DNA of 64,000 bases from JBHJGM01 sp050331815 (GTDB lineage Bacteria; Verrucomicrobiota; Verrucomicrobiia; Opitutales; JBHJGM01): assembly GCA_050331815.1 (NCBI GenBank), contig JBHJGM010000003.1, positions 248,001 through 312,000 of the forward strand, written 5' to 3'. Below the pieces are notes generated by a model that saw nothing but the letters and a program-made list of their open reading frames with translations, was not told the origin of the DNA and made no database searches. This document shows positions 34,419-44,779 of the stretch, one piece after another; position 1 is the first letter of the stretch, and each line of letters begins with the position of its first letter. The translations under genes were made by a program, and so were the position numbers.

Positions 34419-34496
34419 AGCCGCTGTCTCAAAAATGGGCTTGGCCTTCACGGAGCCGCCCGCCAAACTCTATCTTTTTAATTCATCCGAACGGAT

Positions 34497-35060
34497 ATGA
34501 AACGACTCATTCTGATTGTATCGACACTCTGCGTATTGGGCTCTCTGGCCCAGGCACAAAACACCGTCCTGACGGTGGACATGGGCGCCGTCTTTGAAGG
34601 CATCGACGAAGCCAAGGCCAAACGCAACGAACTGGAGGACGCCCGCCAGAAGCTCGAGGACGAGGTCCTTGAAATGCAGGCCAGTGGCCAGGAAAAGGTC
34701 GATGAATACCAGACGCTCCAGGAGCAGCTGAACAACCCGATGCTCGCGCCTGAGCGCAAGCTTGAGATTGAGGAGGAAGCCAGCCAGCTCGAGCAGGACA
34801 TCCTTACCCGCCGTCAGGAACTTCAGGATTTCGTCCAGACCAACCGCGAGGAACTCACCCAGCGCGGTCGCCTGCTTCTGGAAACCTACTATAAGAAGAT
34901 CCAGATTGCGGTGGCCGACATCGCTAAGGAGAAGGGTGCCCTCATCGTGCTCAACTCCACTGGGGAGTTCAATGCGGCGGTGATTTACCACACCGACACG
35001 GTCGACATCACCAGCACGGTGATCGATACGATCAACCGCGAGACCGCTGCTGCCAACTAG
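34497..35060 (+). CDS. ompH: OmpH/Skp-family periplasmic chaperone
   Basis: The 187-residue product has a signal peptide (LILIVSTLCVLGSLAQAQ) and a long helical hairpin rich in Glu, Lys, Gln and Leu (AKRNELEDARQKLEDEVLE, then LEIEEEASQLEQDILTRRQE). This is the Skp tentacle pattern. The C-terminal strand (GALIVLNSTGEFNAAVIYH) returns to the body domain. It holds unfolded outer-membrane proteins on their way to BamA, encoded just upstream. Confidence 0.94.
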   Translation: MKRLILIVSTLCVLGSLAQAQNTVLTVDMGAVFEGIDEAKAKRNELEDARQKLEDEVLEMQASGQEKVDEYQTLQEQLNNPMLAPERKLEIEEEASQLEQDILTRRQELQDFVQTNREELTQRGRLLLETYYKKIQIAVADIAKEKGALIVLNSTGEFNAAVIYHTDTVDITSTVIDTINRETAAAN

Positions 35061-35123
35061 GGCAATTTACCTCTAAGCCGATTTGTCGGCCACAGTCATC
35101 CTCGGTTCTGTACCGCCGCGCCC

Positions 35124-36179
35124 ATGCGTTTTGAGTTTTCTCCCGAACTGATCCGGGAGCGCGTCGAGCCGACGGAGGTCATCGGTGACTTCGCTCAGAG
35201 CGTGACGGGTGTTCGAGGGCTGTCGGAAGCCGAACCCGGCGATCTTACCTTTCTGGGCAACGACAAGTACCGCGCCGATGTCGCTGAAACGCAGGCCTCG
35301 GTAGTGCTGCTGCCAGCGGACTGGAAGGGCGACGGTCCCAAGTCCGGCCAGGCTTTTCTGCTGGTTGAGAATCCTTCACTGGCGCTGGCCAAGGTTTGCG
35401 CCTTGATCGAGCAGGCGCTTTGGCCGGAAGTTCAACCGGGCGTTCACCCGACCGCGGTGGTCGATGCAGAGGCCACGGTCGATCCGACGGCACACATCGG
35501 CCCTCTGTGCATCGTTGAGGCGGGCGCGGTCATCGGCCCAGGCGTTTATCTGCAGGCTGGCGTCTACGTGGGACGTGAGGCCGAGATTGGCGAGGCGAGC
35601 CGCTTGCTGGCCAAGGTGGTGCTGCAGGATTACTGCCGCGTCGGTAAGCGTGTGCGCATTCAGCCCGGGGCGATCATCGGCGGCGACGGCTTCGGCTTCG
35701 AGCCGGGTCCGGAAGGCATTTTGCGCATCCCGCAGGTGGGCACGGTGGTCCTGGAGGACGATGTCGATGTCGGCGCAAACACCACGATCGACCGGGCTCG
35801 TTTTGGCGTCACCCGGGTCGGCACCTGCACCAAAATCGACAATTTGGTGATGATCGCGCACAACGTGGTCATCGGCAAAGCCTCCTTCATCATCTCACAG
35901 GTCGGGATATCGGGCAGTTGCGTGATCGGGGACGGCGTAATCCTGGCGGGCCAGGTGGGGTTGACGGGCCACTTGAACATCGGCGACGGCGCCCGCATTG
36001 GCGCGCAAAGCGGCATCAATTACGACGTCAAGCCCAAGGCCTACGTACGGGGCTCGCCAGCGCGGCCCTATCATATGGAGATGCGCCTGGAGGTTTTGAA
36101 GCAGCGCCTGCCCGATCTCTTCAAAAGGGTTGAAAAACTGGAACGCGTTCTTGAGAACAAGGATACGGATTCCGCCTGA
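35124..36179 (+). CDS. lpxD: UDP-3-O-acylglucosamine N-acyltransferase
   Basis: The 351-residue product has the LpxD N-terminal uridine-binding domain (GLSEAEPGDLTFLGNDKY) and then hexapeptide repeats (VHPTAVVDAEATVDPTAH, IGPLCIVEAGAVIGPG) forming a left-handed beta-helix. GGDGFGFEPGPEG and NLVMIAHNVVIGKASFI, with the catalytic-His region, match the family. It adds the second acyl chain in lipid A synthesis. Its place after ompH is conserved; fabZ and lpxA do not follow here. Confidence 0.96.
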   Translation: MRFEFSPELIRERVEPTEVIGDFAQSVTGVRGLSEAEPGDLTFLGNDKYRADVAETQASVVLLPADWKGDGPKSGQAFLLVENPSLALAKVCALIEQALWPEVQPGVHPTAVVDAEATVDPTAHIGPLCIVEAGAVIGPGVYLQAGVYVGREAEIGEASRLLAKVVLQDYCRVGKRVRIQPGAIIGGDGFGFEPGPEGILRIPQVGTVVLEDDVDVGANTTIDRARFGVTRVGTCTKIDNLVMIAHNVVIGKASFIISQVGISGSCVIGDGVILAGQVGLTGHLNIGDGARIGAQSGINYDVKPKAYVRGSPARPYHMEMRLEVLKQRLPDLFKRVEKLERVLENKDTDSA

Positions 36180-36230
36180 GTTTTCGCCGTCTCCTTTCGG
36201 CGCTGCCCAGAGCGGATTCGTGGTCGAGGT

Positions 36231-37178
36231 ATGAGTGGAGAGCTGAAAATTTTCTCAGGTGGAGCGCACCCCGAACTGGCGCGGGAGATCTGTGCATCGG
36301 TCGATCTGGATGTCGGCCAGTGCCAGGTCGAGTGCTTCCCCGATGGCGAGACCTTCGTCAAAATCAACGAGAACGTACGCGGCATGGATGTGTTCATCAT
36401 CCAGCCAACTTGCCAGCCGGCCAACCATCACCTGATGGAGCTGTTCATCATGATCGATGCGGCGCGGCGGGCCTCGGCGGCGCGCATCACGGCGGTGCTG
36501 CCCTTTTACGGCTACGCGCGGCAGGACCGCAAGGACCAGCCACGCGTGCCCATCACCTCCAAGCTGGTGGCGAACCTGCTCGTTTCGGCGGGTGCGAACC
36601 GCGTCCTTACCATGGACCTGCACGCCCAGCAGATCATGGGCTTTTTCGATATTCCGGTCGACCATCTCTACGCCTCGCCGGTCTTCTTCAAGCACCTGGA
36701 AAGCCGCAAGGCCGAGTGGAACTTGAGCGTGTTTTCGCCGGATGTTGGCGGGATGAAAATGGCGGCCGCTTACGCCGACATGTTGGGCGCACCGCTGGGC
36801 TTCGTGGGCAAGCGCCGTACCAGCGCCACGACCGTGGAGGCCTTCGATCTGGTTGGCGAGGTCAAGGACCGCGATGTCCTGCTGGTCGACGACATGACCG
36901 AAACCGCCGGCACCCTCACCGCGGCTGCCAAGCTGATCAAGGACAACGGAGCCCTCAGCGTGCGCGCGTCGGTCAGTCACGGCGTCCTGAACGAGATTGG
37001 CTACCAGCGACTGGGCCAGGGCCTACTTGATGAGTTGATCACCACCGACAGCACGCCCGTTGACAAGCGCGGGCTGCCGATTACCACACTTAGTGTGGCA
37101 TCACTGCTGGGTGAGGCGATCGTTCGCATTCACCGCAACCAGAGCGTTTCCGGCCTGTTCAAGGTGAAGGGCTATTAG
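36231..37178 (+). CDS. prs: Ribose-phosphate pyrophosphokinase
   Basis: The 315-residue product has the PRPP synthetase signatures: FIIQPTCQPANHHLMEL, PFYGYARQDRKDQPRVPITS, the metal-binding DLHAQQIMGFFDIPVDHL, and the PRPP loop VLLVDDMTETAGTL. It makes PRPP from ribose 5-phosphate and ATP for nucleotide, His and Trp synthesis. The pyrE gene encoding a PRPP user lies nearby on the other strand, though not in the same operon. Confidence 0.98.
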   Translation: MSGELKIFSGGAHPELAREICASVDLDVGQCQVECFPDGETFVKINENVRGMDVFIIQPTCQPANHHLMELFIMIDAARRASAARITAVLPFYGYARQDRKDQPRVPITSKLVANLLVSAGANRVLTMDLHAQQIMGFFDIPVDHLYASPVFFKHLESRKAEWNLSVFSPDVGGMKMAAAYADMLGAPLGFVGKRRTSATTVEAFDLVGEVKDRDVLLVDDMTETAGTLTAAAKLIKDNGALSVRASVSHGVLNEIGYQRLGQGLLDELITTDSTPVDKRGLPITTLSVASLLGEAIVRIHRNQSVSGLFKVKGY

Positions 37179-37268
37179 GGCGCCTGCGGAACATTTGCAG
37201 CGTGGCGAAAGTCAGCTAGTTTACCCGATGACATTAACCACAAAAACCCACTTCCTGTTTTCAATCCG

Positions 37269-38777
37269 ATGAGAAGCCGAATCTGGTTATTTCTTGCGCT
37301 GGCGGTGGCAGCCGGCGCGATCCTCATGGGCTATCGCGAGCACGCGCCTTCGGCCGTCGCCAATGAGCTGACCCTGCGGATCGACAACACGCCACTGGAA
37401 CGCTCCGATGGCGAGTACCGCACCAGTTATGCGGACATGCTCGAAAATGTGACGCCGGCGGTGGTCAGCATCACGACCTCGAACGTGATTCAAATCCCGA
37501 ACAACCCCGGCTTTAACTCTCCGCTGGAAGACTTTCTGCGCCGCTTTTACGGCATGCCCGAAGGTCGCAATTCCCGACCGCAGCAGCAACCGCAGCGGCA
37601 GCGGCAGCGGGAGGTGCAAGGAGTTGGCTCCGGGCTAGTGGTGACGCCCGACGGTTACATCCTGACCAATCACCACGTTATCTCTTTCCGCGATGGCGAC
37701 CTGGTGGACGAAGTTGTGGTCAAGCTGACCGACGGGCGCGAGTTTGAAGCGGAAATTGTCGGTTCGGACCCCGACACCGACGTGGCGGTGCTCAAGGTGG
37801 CGATCGACGGTGAGATGCCCTATCTGACCCTGGCCGACAGCGACAACCTCCGCGTGGGCGACGTTGTTTTCGCGGTGGGCAATCCGTTGCGGGTGGGGCT
37901 TACTGTGACCCAGGGAATCATCTCGGGGGTAGGCCGCACCGATTTGGGTATCCTCGGGCTGAGCGGCTACGAGAATTTCATTCAGACTGACGCCTCGATC
38001 AACATGGGCAACTCCGGGGGACCGCTGGTCGATGCTTACGGGCGCGTCATCGGCATCAACACCGCGATCCTTTCACGCTCGGGCGGCAACATCGGCATCG
38101 GCTTTGCCATCCCGATCAACCTGGCTCGGCGCATCATGGAGGGCATCGTGACGGGCGAGGGCATCCGGCGCGGTTTCCTGGGCATTCGCATCAGCGATTT
38201 GAACCGTGATCTGGCCCGCTCCTTTGGTTTGGAGTCCAGCCGCGGGGCGCTGGTGACCGAGATTACGGAAGATTCGCCCGCGCAAAAAGCTGGCTTGGAG
38301 CATGGCGAGATCATCCTTGAGGTAAACGGACAGGCCGTCGAATCCGCATCCGATCTGCGTTTCAAAATTTCGCGAATCCCGCCAGGTTCGGAGGTTGAAT
38401 TGAAAGTCTTCCGCGATGGCGAGCCCGAGACCATTCGCGTCACGTTGACCGACCGTGACGGCATGCTGGTGGCCGAAAGCGAAGCCGAGGAGATGGACTC
38501 CATTCTCGAAGGCGTCCAGTTGAAAACCTTGAACGCCAGCCTGCGCGAATCGTTCGGTATCGATGACACCGTCGAAGGCGTGGTCGTCAGTGCGGTCGAA
38601 GAGAGTTCACCTTTCGCTCGGGCAATGCGTCCGGGGATGGTGCTGCTGGAGATCAACGGACAAAGCGTGGAAAACCCGCAGACGGTCGATAAGGCGCTGC
38701 GTCGCCCCGGCTACAATCGCCTGTACGTGCTCTTCGAAGGACAGCGCAGTTACTTCGCTCTGCGACTGCGCGAGTAA
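37269..38777 (+). CDS. HtrA/DegP-type serine protease with two PDZ domains
   Basis: The 502-residue product has one N-terminal hydrophobic segment (IWLFLALAVAAGAILMGY), an anchor or signal peptide, and a trypsin-like domain with H136 (ILTNHHVIS), D171 (DTDVAVLKV) and S249 (NMGNSGGPLVD). A Gln/Arg-rich insert lies at 101-115. Two PDZ domains follow, around 300-400 (RRGFLGIRISDL, AGLEHGEIILEVNGQ) and 425-500 (MRPGMVLLEINGQSVENP). It should degrade or refold damaged envelope proteins. A terminator follows at 38804, closing this unit. Confidence 0.96.
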   Translation: MRSRIWLFLALAVAAGAILMGYREHAPSAVANELTLRIDNTPLERSDGEYRTSYADMLENVTPAVVSITTSNVIQIPNNPGFNSPLEDFLRRFYGMPEGRNSRPQQQPQRQRQREVQGVGSGLVVTPDGYILTNHHVISFRDGDLVDEVVVKLTDGREFEAEIVGSDPDTDVAVLKVAIDGEMPYLTLADSDNLRVGDVVFAVGNPLRVGLTVTQGIISGVGRTDLGILGLSGYENFIQTDASINMGNSGGPLVDAYGRVIGINTAILSRSGGNIGIGFAIPINLARRIMEGIVTGEGIRRGFLGIRISDLNRDLARSFGLESSRGALVTEITEDSPAQKAGLEHGEIILEVNGQAVESASDLRFKISRIPPGSEVELKVFRDGEPETIRVTLTDRDGMLVAESEAEEMDSILEGVQLKTLNASLRESFGIDDTVEGVVVSAVEESSPFARAMRPGMVLLEINGQSVENPQTVDKALRRPGYNRLYVLFEGQRSYFALRLRE

Positions 38778-38803
38778 CCAGCCGCTCAGCAGCAAATTTT
38801 TCC

Positions 38804-38836
38804 AACCGGCCTTCTTTGATGAGGGCCGGTTTTTTG
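38804..38836 (+). terminator. Rho-independent terminator after the HtrA gene
   Basis: AACCGGCC (38804-38811) pairs with GGCCGGTT (38824-38831) over a 12-base loop and runs into TTTTTT. As pyrE ends at 38854 on the opposite strand, the hairpin could work for both genes. Confidence 0.88.
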
Positions 38837-38853
38837 TCTGGCAGAGATGTGGG

Positions 38854-39456
38854 TCAGCTTCCCGGCTTGGTAGCCGGCAGCGCGGCCAGTTCCGGGGGCA
38901 GCGCTTCGGGGGAATAGGTGGGGAAGTTCATCCGCATCAACGGGTATAGCGGTACTTTGCCGAAATTAGTTTCGCCGTTGCTGCGGTCGACCAGCACCGC
39001 CACTGCGCGCGCTTCGGCCTCCTGGGCTGAGACGATGTCGAGCGCTTCGCGTACACGCCCACCACGGGTGATCACGTCCTCGACAACGAGTACGCTTTCT
39101 CCGTTACCAAGCCGGAAGTTTCTCCGCATTTCCAGAACATCGTTTACCTTTTCCACGAAGATGAAGCGTTTGCCGGCTTGCCGCGCCACCTCCTGGCCGA
39201 TCACCAGCCCGCCCATCGCCGGGGCGAGGACCGTCTCGACCGCTTCAAGCAGTGGGACGGGAAGCTGCTCGATCAGCAACGTGGCAAGCCGCGTAACCTT
39301 GTCCAGGTATTGGCACACTTGCGCGCATTGAAAAAAATGTCCGCTGCGCAAGCCGGAGCGTAAAATGAAGTGACCCTCCAGGAGCGCGCCGCTTTCACGA
39401 AAAATGCGCAGGACTTCTTCATCGTGGGGCGAGGCCGTCATGGGGGAGTGGGTCAT
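38854..39456 (-). CDS. pyrE: Orotate phosphoribosyltransferase
   Basis: The 200-residue product has GHFILRSGLRSGHFFQC near the start, LAPAMGGLVIGQEVARQ, RFIFVEKVND, and the PRPP-binding loop VLVVEDVITRGGRVREAL. It makes orotidine monophosphate from orotate and PRPP. A second in-frame ATG at 39441 (MTASPHDEEV) is an equally possible start. It is divergent from the LptF/G gene, with 94 bases between them. Confidence 0.95.
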   Translation of the reverse strand: MTHSPMTASPHDEEVLRIFRESGALLEGHFILRSGLRSGHFFQCAQVCQYLDKVTRLATLLIEQLPVPLLEAVETVLAPAMGGLVIGQEVARQAGKRFIFVEKVNDVLEMRRNFRLGNGESVLVVEDVITRGGRVREALDIVSAQEAEARAVAVLVDRSNGETNFGKVPLYPLMRMNFPTYSPEALPPELAALPATKPGS

Positions 39457-39550
39457 GTTTCTGCAAAAGCTTAGGCGGGCTACCTCGGGCGAAAAGACTA
39501 AACCGCGCGGCGCTTGACTGCGCCAGGGTGGACTCGGAAAATTAGCCGCG

Positions 39551-40753
39551 TTGAATCTGCTGCACCGCTACGTGTTCAAGCAAGTGCTGCTGGCCGGATT
39601 GTTTTCGGTGGCATTGCTGGTGTTTGTGATGGTCACGGTCAATGCCCTGCGCGACATCATCGAGCCTCTCGCCGCGGGCCAGCTCACCTGGTGGGCGGCT
39701 TCGCAGATTATGGTGCGCATCATCCCGTACATGGTTTCTTTCGCCCTGCCGCTGGGGCTTTTGACCGGCGTGCTGCTGGTCTACGGGAGGCTCTCAGCCA
39801 ATCGCGAGATCACGGCCATGAAAGCCGCCGGACTGAGCCTGTATCAGATCGCCGCGCCCCCAGTGGTGGTGGCGATCCTCGGCGTCGTCTTCGCGACGGT
39901 GGTCAACTTCTTCTACTCGCCGCTGGCCAAAACCGCCTACAAAAGCGAGCTGGCCAACATCGCGCGCGAAAACCCGCTGCGGCTGATCCGCCCGGGCGTT
40001 TTCATCAAGGACTTTTCTGAGGCGATCTTCTTCGTCGAGGAGCGCACCGATGAGGCGCTCTTTGGCGTGCATGTCTGGCGCCTGGACGAGGCTGGCAAGT
40101 TGCAGGCTTATCTGGTCGGTCAGCGCGGCGAGATCGAATTATCGGAAGACGAGTCCAAGATTCTGTTGAGTCTGCACGATGTGGTGGCCGAGGCGCGCCT
40201 GGGCGATGAAGCCGAATTGCCAGACGCGCCGCCCGCCCCAGCGGCGGAAACCACGCGCTCGCCTCCAGAAGAAGGCGCAAGCGAACCCGGCATGCTCATC
40301 CTGCTTGATGCCGAGACCGTGCCCTTTGCCCTGCCGCTGAGCGAATTGCTCGGGCTGGGAGAGGTCGAGCGCAAGCTCTCCATGCTGACTTTTGACGAGT
40401 TGATCTCGCGAGAGCGCGAACTCGGTGTGCAGGCTTCGCAACTGGGTACGGAAGCCGCCGAGCGCGACCACCTGCGCGTGCGCATGCGCATCCATGAGAA
40501 CTTTTCGCTGTCGTTCGCGGTGCTTTCGATGACCCTGGTGGCCGTGCCGTTGGGCATCCGCGTCAGCCGCAAGGAAACCTACGCCAACCTCGCCATCGCC
40601 CTGGTCCTGGCCATGAGTTTTTACCTCTCGCTCTTCGCGATTAAACTGCTGGAAGAAAACCCGGCGCTGCGTCCGGACCTGCTCATCTGGCTGCCGAATT
40701 TGGTCTTTCAGGGGCTGGGGTTGTGGCTGCTCTGGCGAGCCTCGCGAAACTGA
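39551..40753 (+). CDS. LptF/LptG-family permease
   Basis: The 400-residue product begins MNLLHRYVFKQVLLAGLFSV, a typical LptF/G N-terminus, with three membrane spans before residue 125. A periplasmic domain follows (about 130-310), carrying an Ala/Pro/Glu-rich insert near 220-250, and then three more spans (FAVLSMTLVAVPLGI, AIALVLAMSFYLSLF, LVFQGLGLWLLW). It exports lipopolysaccharide with LptB and a second permease, neither of which is seen here. The start is a TTG at 39551; no ATG or GTG is present upstream in frame before this conserved opening. A 144-base space separates it from smc. Confidence 0.92.
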   Translation: MNLLHRYVFKQVLLAGLFSVALLVFVMVTVNALRDIIEPLAAGQLTWWAASQIMVRIIPYMVSFALPLGLLTGVLLVYGRLSANREITAMKAAGLSLYQIAAPPVVVAILGVVFATVVNFFYSPLAKTAYKSELANIARENPLRLIRPGVFIKDFSEAIFFVEERTDEALFGVHVWRLDEAGKLQAYLVGQRGEIELSEDESKILLSLHDVVAEARLGDEAELPDAPPAPAAETTRSPPEEGASEPGMLILLDAETVPFALPLSELLGLGEVERKLSMLTFDELISRERELGVQASQLGTEAAERDHLRVRMRIHENFSLSFAVLSMTLVAVPLGIRVSRKETYANLAIALVLAMSFYLSLFAIKLLEENPALRPDLLIWLPNLVFQGLGLWLLWRASRN

Positions 40754-40897
40754 CAGGTAAGCCCCGTCAGCTTGTGAACAAGTTATTCGCAAAGGGGTTT
40801 TGGCGTTGCCGAACAGGGTTTGCGCTGGTGTTTTTGTAGGCTTAACCACGTCATCCGTAGACCCTTTGCGGCAGCCTGCACCGCCGCCCCATCGCGC

Positions 40898-43800
40898 ATG
40901 TATCTGAAAGAAGTCGTCATCAATGGCTTCAAGAGCTTCGCAGACCGTACCGTCCTTCAACTGGACCGCGGTGTAACGACCATCGTCGGGCCAAACGGCT
41001 GCGGCAAAAGCAACATCGTCGACTGCATCCGCTGGGTCCTCGGCGAGCAGTCGGCCAAGGCCCTGCGCGGGGGTAAGATGCAGGATGTGATCTTTGAGGG
41101 GACCGACCGCCGCAAGCCGCTACCGCAGTGCGAGGTGTTCCTTCGCTTCACTGATTGCGAGCAGCAACTGGGCACCGAATTCAACGAGGTGGAAATCGGT
41201 CGCCGGGTCAGCCGTGAGGGTTCTAGCGATTACTTCATTAACGGCAAGGCCTGCCGCCTGAAGGACATTCAACGCCTCTTCATGGACACCGGAGTTGGGC
41301 GCGTTTCGTACTCGTTCATGGTGCAGGGGCAGATCGACCAGATCCTTTCCTCCAATCCGGCCGAGCGGCGTACCATTTTTGAGGAAGCCGCCGGCATCAC
41401 CCGCTATAAAAGCCAGCGCCGGGAAGCCCTGAACAAGCTGGCCCTGGTCGACCAGAATTTGGCACGCGTGTCCGACGTGATGGAGGAGGTCGGCCGGCAG
41501 ATCGGCTCACTCAAGCGACAGGCGGGCAAGGCGCTGCGCTACAAGCGCCTGAAGCACCGCTTGACCCACCTCGACCTCGCGCAGTTGGCCCACCAGCGGG
41601 CGCAACGCGGGCAATGCATCGAAGAATTCTCCGCCAAGGAAGACCAGTTGCGAAAACGCTTGGAGTCGGCGCAGGCAGCACTTTTGGCGGACGAAGCCGA
41701 GGCCGAGCGTCTGAAGACTCAGCGTAACACGGCTGCGGAAGCCCGGCAGCAGGCCCAGCAAGGTGTCTTTGACCTGCGTTCGCAAAAGGAGAATGCCGAG
41801 GGACAGGCCGAGATGGCTCGGGTGCGGGCCGAGGACCTGCGCGAGCGCATTACCCAGCTTGAGGACGAGCAGGCCGATTTGTCCAAGCAGCAGGCCGCCT
41901 TGCGGTTGCGTGAACAAGATCAGGCGGCTTCCAAGGAGGCCCAGCAAGCCTTGGTCAACGCCTCCGACGATGCCTTTCGCGAGCGCGAAGACGATTTGCG
42001 CGCCGCGGACACACGCTTGCAGGCGGCGGAAAAAGCACTGCGCGACCAGCGGCAGGCCCAGTTGATCGCCGATGGCAGTTTGACCCGCGCACGTTCACGG
42101 TGCACCTCGCTCGAGCTGGATCTGAAAACCCTCGAAGTCCGCCACGCAGGCCTGAAGGAACAGATGGCCCAGTTGGAGTCCGGGCTTGAACAGGCGCGGG
42201 CCGCGGGGGATGCGCAGACGAAAGCCCTCGATTATGCCCAGAGCGACGTGGCGGAGGCCGATGCGGCCCTGGCTCAGGCTCGCGAAGCTGAAGAGGCTCA
42301 GCGAATTCGCTTTCGTGCGCACCAGGAAACGATTGCCGAGGCCGACCGTGAAGTCGCGCGATTGGGTGCACGATTGGCAACCCTGGAAGACCTGCAGGCG
42401 CGTTTCGAGGGGTTCACTGATGGCGCAAAAGCCATTCTGCAGGGCAAGCTCGATTCGGACTGCCTGCCTGGCGGCCTGGCCCGCGCCCTGGGCCAACACC
42501 TTAAAATCGAGGGACCCTGGGGCGACGCCGTGGAAGCACTGTTGGGAATGGCCGCTGGCGCGGTCAGCCTGGATTCACTGGAGCGGGCGCAATCGGTGAC
42601 CCAGGCGCTGGCCGAGCAAAAGCACGGGCGCGCCGTCCTGCAGTTTCCCGCCCCAGGCGAAGCCACCGAGGAAACCAGCGCCACGCCCGCTGGAATCATT
42701 GGCGCGAGCGAACAGGTGCAAGCGCGCGATGCCGAACTCCAGCCCGCCGTCGAACGGCTTTTGGATGGCTGCTTCTTTGGCGACTCGCTCGAAACGATCC
42801 TCACGACCTGGCAGGCGAATCCGCAGTGGCGTTTTCGGCTGGCCGCGGCGCAAGATGGCACCGTTGTCGATGGGCGCGGGCTGATTTATACAAGCGGCGG
42901 CACCCGCTCGAAGGACGGCAGCTTTATTCAGCGCGCGGAGGCGATTCGTCAGGGCAAGGCGCAGATCGAAACCGCCAACGAGCGCCTGACCGAACTCACC
43001 GACACCATCCGCACGTTGGAGGCTGAATTGGAGGCGGCGGGCCAAGCGGTGGAAACCGCCCGCGCGAGGCTTGGCCAGACCAGGGAAACCCTCAGCGCGG
43101 CTCAAGCCGAGGCCCGTCAGGTCACGCAGCGGCTGGAGCACCTGCAAGCCGAACTCAATAAGGCCCGGGCCGAAAACGAGCGCATCGATGTGCAACGCCA
43201 AGAGGCGAATGCCGAGGTGGAAAAGTCACGTGCCGCCATGGTCGAGGCCGAAGCGCGGAGCGAGCTGATTCGCTCCGAGATTGCTGCCGGCGAGGAGGCC
43301 CTTGCCTCCTTGCGCGGGCAGGTGGAAGCCCGCCGGGAAGCCCTCGCCGAGGTGCGTCTCGACCTGGCCGAAAAACGGCAGCGCCTGCTTCTACTGGATC
43401 GGGGCATCTCCGAAGCCCAGGAACAGTTGGGCGATTTGGAACAGCGCACGCACCGCCGAGCCCTGGAGCAGGACTCCCTTTTGGAGCAAATAGCCGAACT
43501 GGAAACCGAGGCCGCCCGCGAAACCAATAAAGCGTCGCAGCTGGACGAAACGCTTAGTGTCACGCGCGCCTCACTTGAGAATCACCACGGCGAGGTGCAG
43601 GCGCTTGAAGGCAGGCTCGGCGCGCTGGAACAGGCGCTCAACGCCAAACGCTCCGCCCAGCGAAGCGAGGAGCACGCCCTCAACGAAACCAGCTTGGCCC
43701 TCGCCACCGAGCGCTCGCAATGTGCCTTCCTCGACGAAAAAGCCCAGGGTGATTACGGGCTGGAGCTTTCCGGCGTGGACTGGAAGCAGTTCCTCTGGCA

Positions 43801-44656
43801 GGCGGATGAGACCATCCAAACCCGCGTCAACCTGGACGAGCTCGACGACGGCGCCTCCATCGATGCGCTGCCCACCAAGGATCGCGGCGAGCCCACCGAA
43901 GCCGATCTGAATGCGCTCGAGCAGACGGACTGGCCAGCCATCGAGGCCGAGGTGAAAGACTTGCGGCAACGCGTGCTCAGCCTGGGCGAGGTCAATCCGT
44001 CGGCCATCGAGGAGTACCAGGAGCTCAAGCAGCGTCACGACTTCCTGAAAAACCAGAGCGAGGACTTGTGGAAGTCCAAGGAGGAACTGCTGGCGGCCAT
44101 CGAAGAGATCAACACCACCTCCCAGCAGCTCTTCGAAGACACCTTTCGGCAGGTCCGCGAAAATTTCCAGTTCACTTTCAAGCAGCTCTTTGGGGGCGGC
44201 GAAGCGGACCTCCAGCTGATCGCGGCCGAGGATGTGCTCGATAGCGGCATCGACATCATTGCCCGTCCACCCGGCACCAAGCTGAAAAACCTATCGCTGC
44301 TCTCCGGGGGCCAGAAGACGATGACCGCAGTCGCGCTGCTCTTTGCCATCTACATGGTCAAGCCGAGTCCCTTCTGCGTGCTGGATGAGTTGGACGCACC
44401 GCTGGACGACGCGAATATCGGCCGCTTCATCGAGATGCTGCGCCAGTTTACGCGCTACTCGCAGTTTCTGGTCATCACTCACAGCAAGCGAACGATCGCC
44501 GCCGCCGACACCATCTACGGCGTTACAATGGAAGAGCGCGGCGTCACTCGCATGATCTCGATGCGCTTCGATCGCACGCGCGGGGAAGCGGTTTCCCGGT
44601 TGGACTCAAACGAAGAGGCTACCCAGGCCGAGCAACCAGTCGAAGCCGGCGGTTAA
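40898..44656 (+). CDS. smc: Chromosome segregation protein SMC
   Basis: The 1252-residue product starts MYLKEVVINGFKSFADRTVL. Walker A (GPNGCGKSNIVDCIRWVLGE) lies at 31-38, and the N-terminal head ends near 170. Long coiled coils rich in Ala, Glu, Gln and Arg flank a hinge around 520-680. The C-terminal head has the signature LSGGQKTMTAVALLFAIYM and Walker B with D-loop PFCVLDELDAPLDDANI. It organises and helps separate the chromosome. The frame extends upstream to 40820, but the family start is at 40898. No scpA or scpB lies adjacent. Confidence 0.98.
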   Translation: MYLKEVVINGFKSFADRTVLQLDRGVTTIVGPNGCGKSNIVDCIRWVLGEQSAKALRGGKMQDVIFEGTDRRKPLPQCEVFLRFTDCEQQLGTEFNEVEIGRRVSREGSSDYFINGKACRLKDIQRLFMDTGVGRVSYSFMVQGQIDQILSSNPAERRTIFEEAAGITRYKSQRREALNKLALVDQNLARVSDVMEEVGRQIGSLKRQAGKALRYKRLKHRLTHLDLAQLAHQRAQRGQCIEEFSAKEDQLRKRLESAQAALLADEAEAERLKTQRNTAAEARQQAQQGVFDLRSQKENAEGQAEMARVRAEDLRERITQLEDEQADLSKQQAALRLREQDQAASKEAQQALVNASDDAFREREDDLRAADTRLQAAEKALRDQRQAQLIADGSLTRARSRCTSLELDLKTLEVRHAGLKEQMAQLESGLEQARAAGDAQTKALDYAQSDVAEADAALAQAREAEEAQRIRFRAHQETIAEADREVARLGARLATLEDLQARFEGFTDGAKAILQGKLDSDCLPGGLARALGQHLKIEGPWGDAVEALLGMAAGAVSLDSLERAQSVTQALAEQKHGRAVLQFPAPGEATEETSATPAGIIGASEQVQARDAELQPAVERLLDGCFFGDSLETILTTWQANPQWRFRLAAAQDGTVVDGRGLIYTSGGTRSKDGSFIQRAEAIRQGKAQIETANERLTELTDTIRTLEAELEAAGQAVETARARLGQTRETLSAAQAEARQVTQRLEHLQAELNKARAENERIDVQRQEANAEVEKSRAAMVEAEARSELIRSEIAAGEEALASLRGQVEARREALAEVRLDLAEKRQRLLLLDRGISEAQEQLGDLEQRTHRRALEQDSLLEQIAELETEAARETNKASQLDETLSVTRASLENHHGEVQALEGRLGALEQALNAKRSAQRSEEHALNETSLALATERSQCAFLDEKAQGDYGLELSGVDWKQFLWQADETIQTRVNLDELDDGASIDALPTKDRGEPTEADLNALEQTDWPAIEAEVKDLRQRVLSLGEVNPSAIEEYQELKQRHDFLKNQSEDLWKSKEELLAAIEEINTTSQQLFEDTFRQVRENFQFTFKQLFGGGEADLQLIAAEDVLDSGIDIIARPPGTKLKNLSLLSGGQKTMTAVALLFAIYMVKPSPFCVLDELDAPLDDANIGRFIEMLRQFTRYSQFLVITHSKRTIAAADTIYGVTMEERGVTRMISMRFDRTRGEAVSRLDSNEEATQAEQPVEAGG

Positions 44657-44779
44657 GCGGAGGCGCACCTAGGTGGCGTGCAGCGGACGCGCCCAAGTTA
44701 TTGGCCAAATTTGGATGCAGCGCCTTCTTGGGCGGATGGGCCACTTAACGGCATTTCTTGTGCTTAACAGTCAACGCTT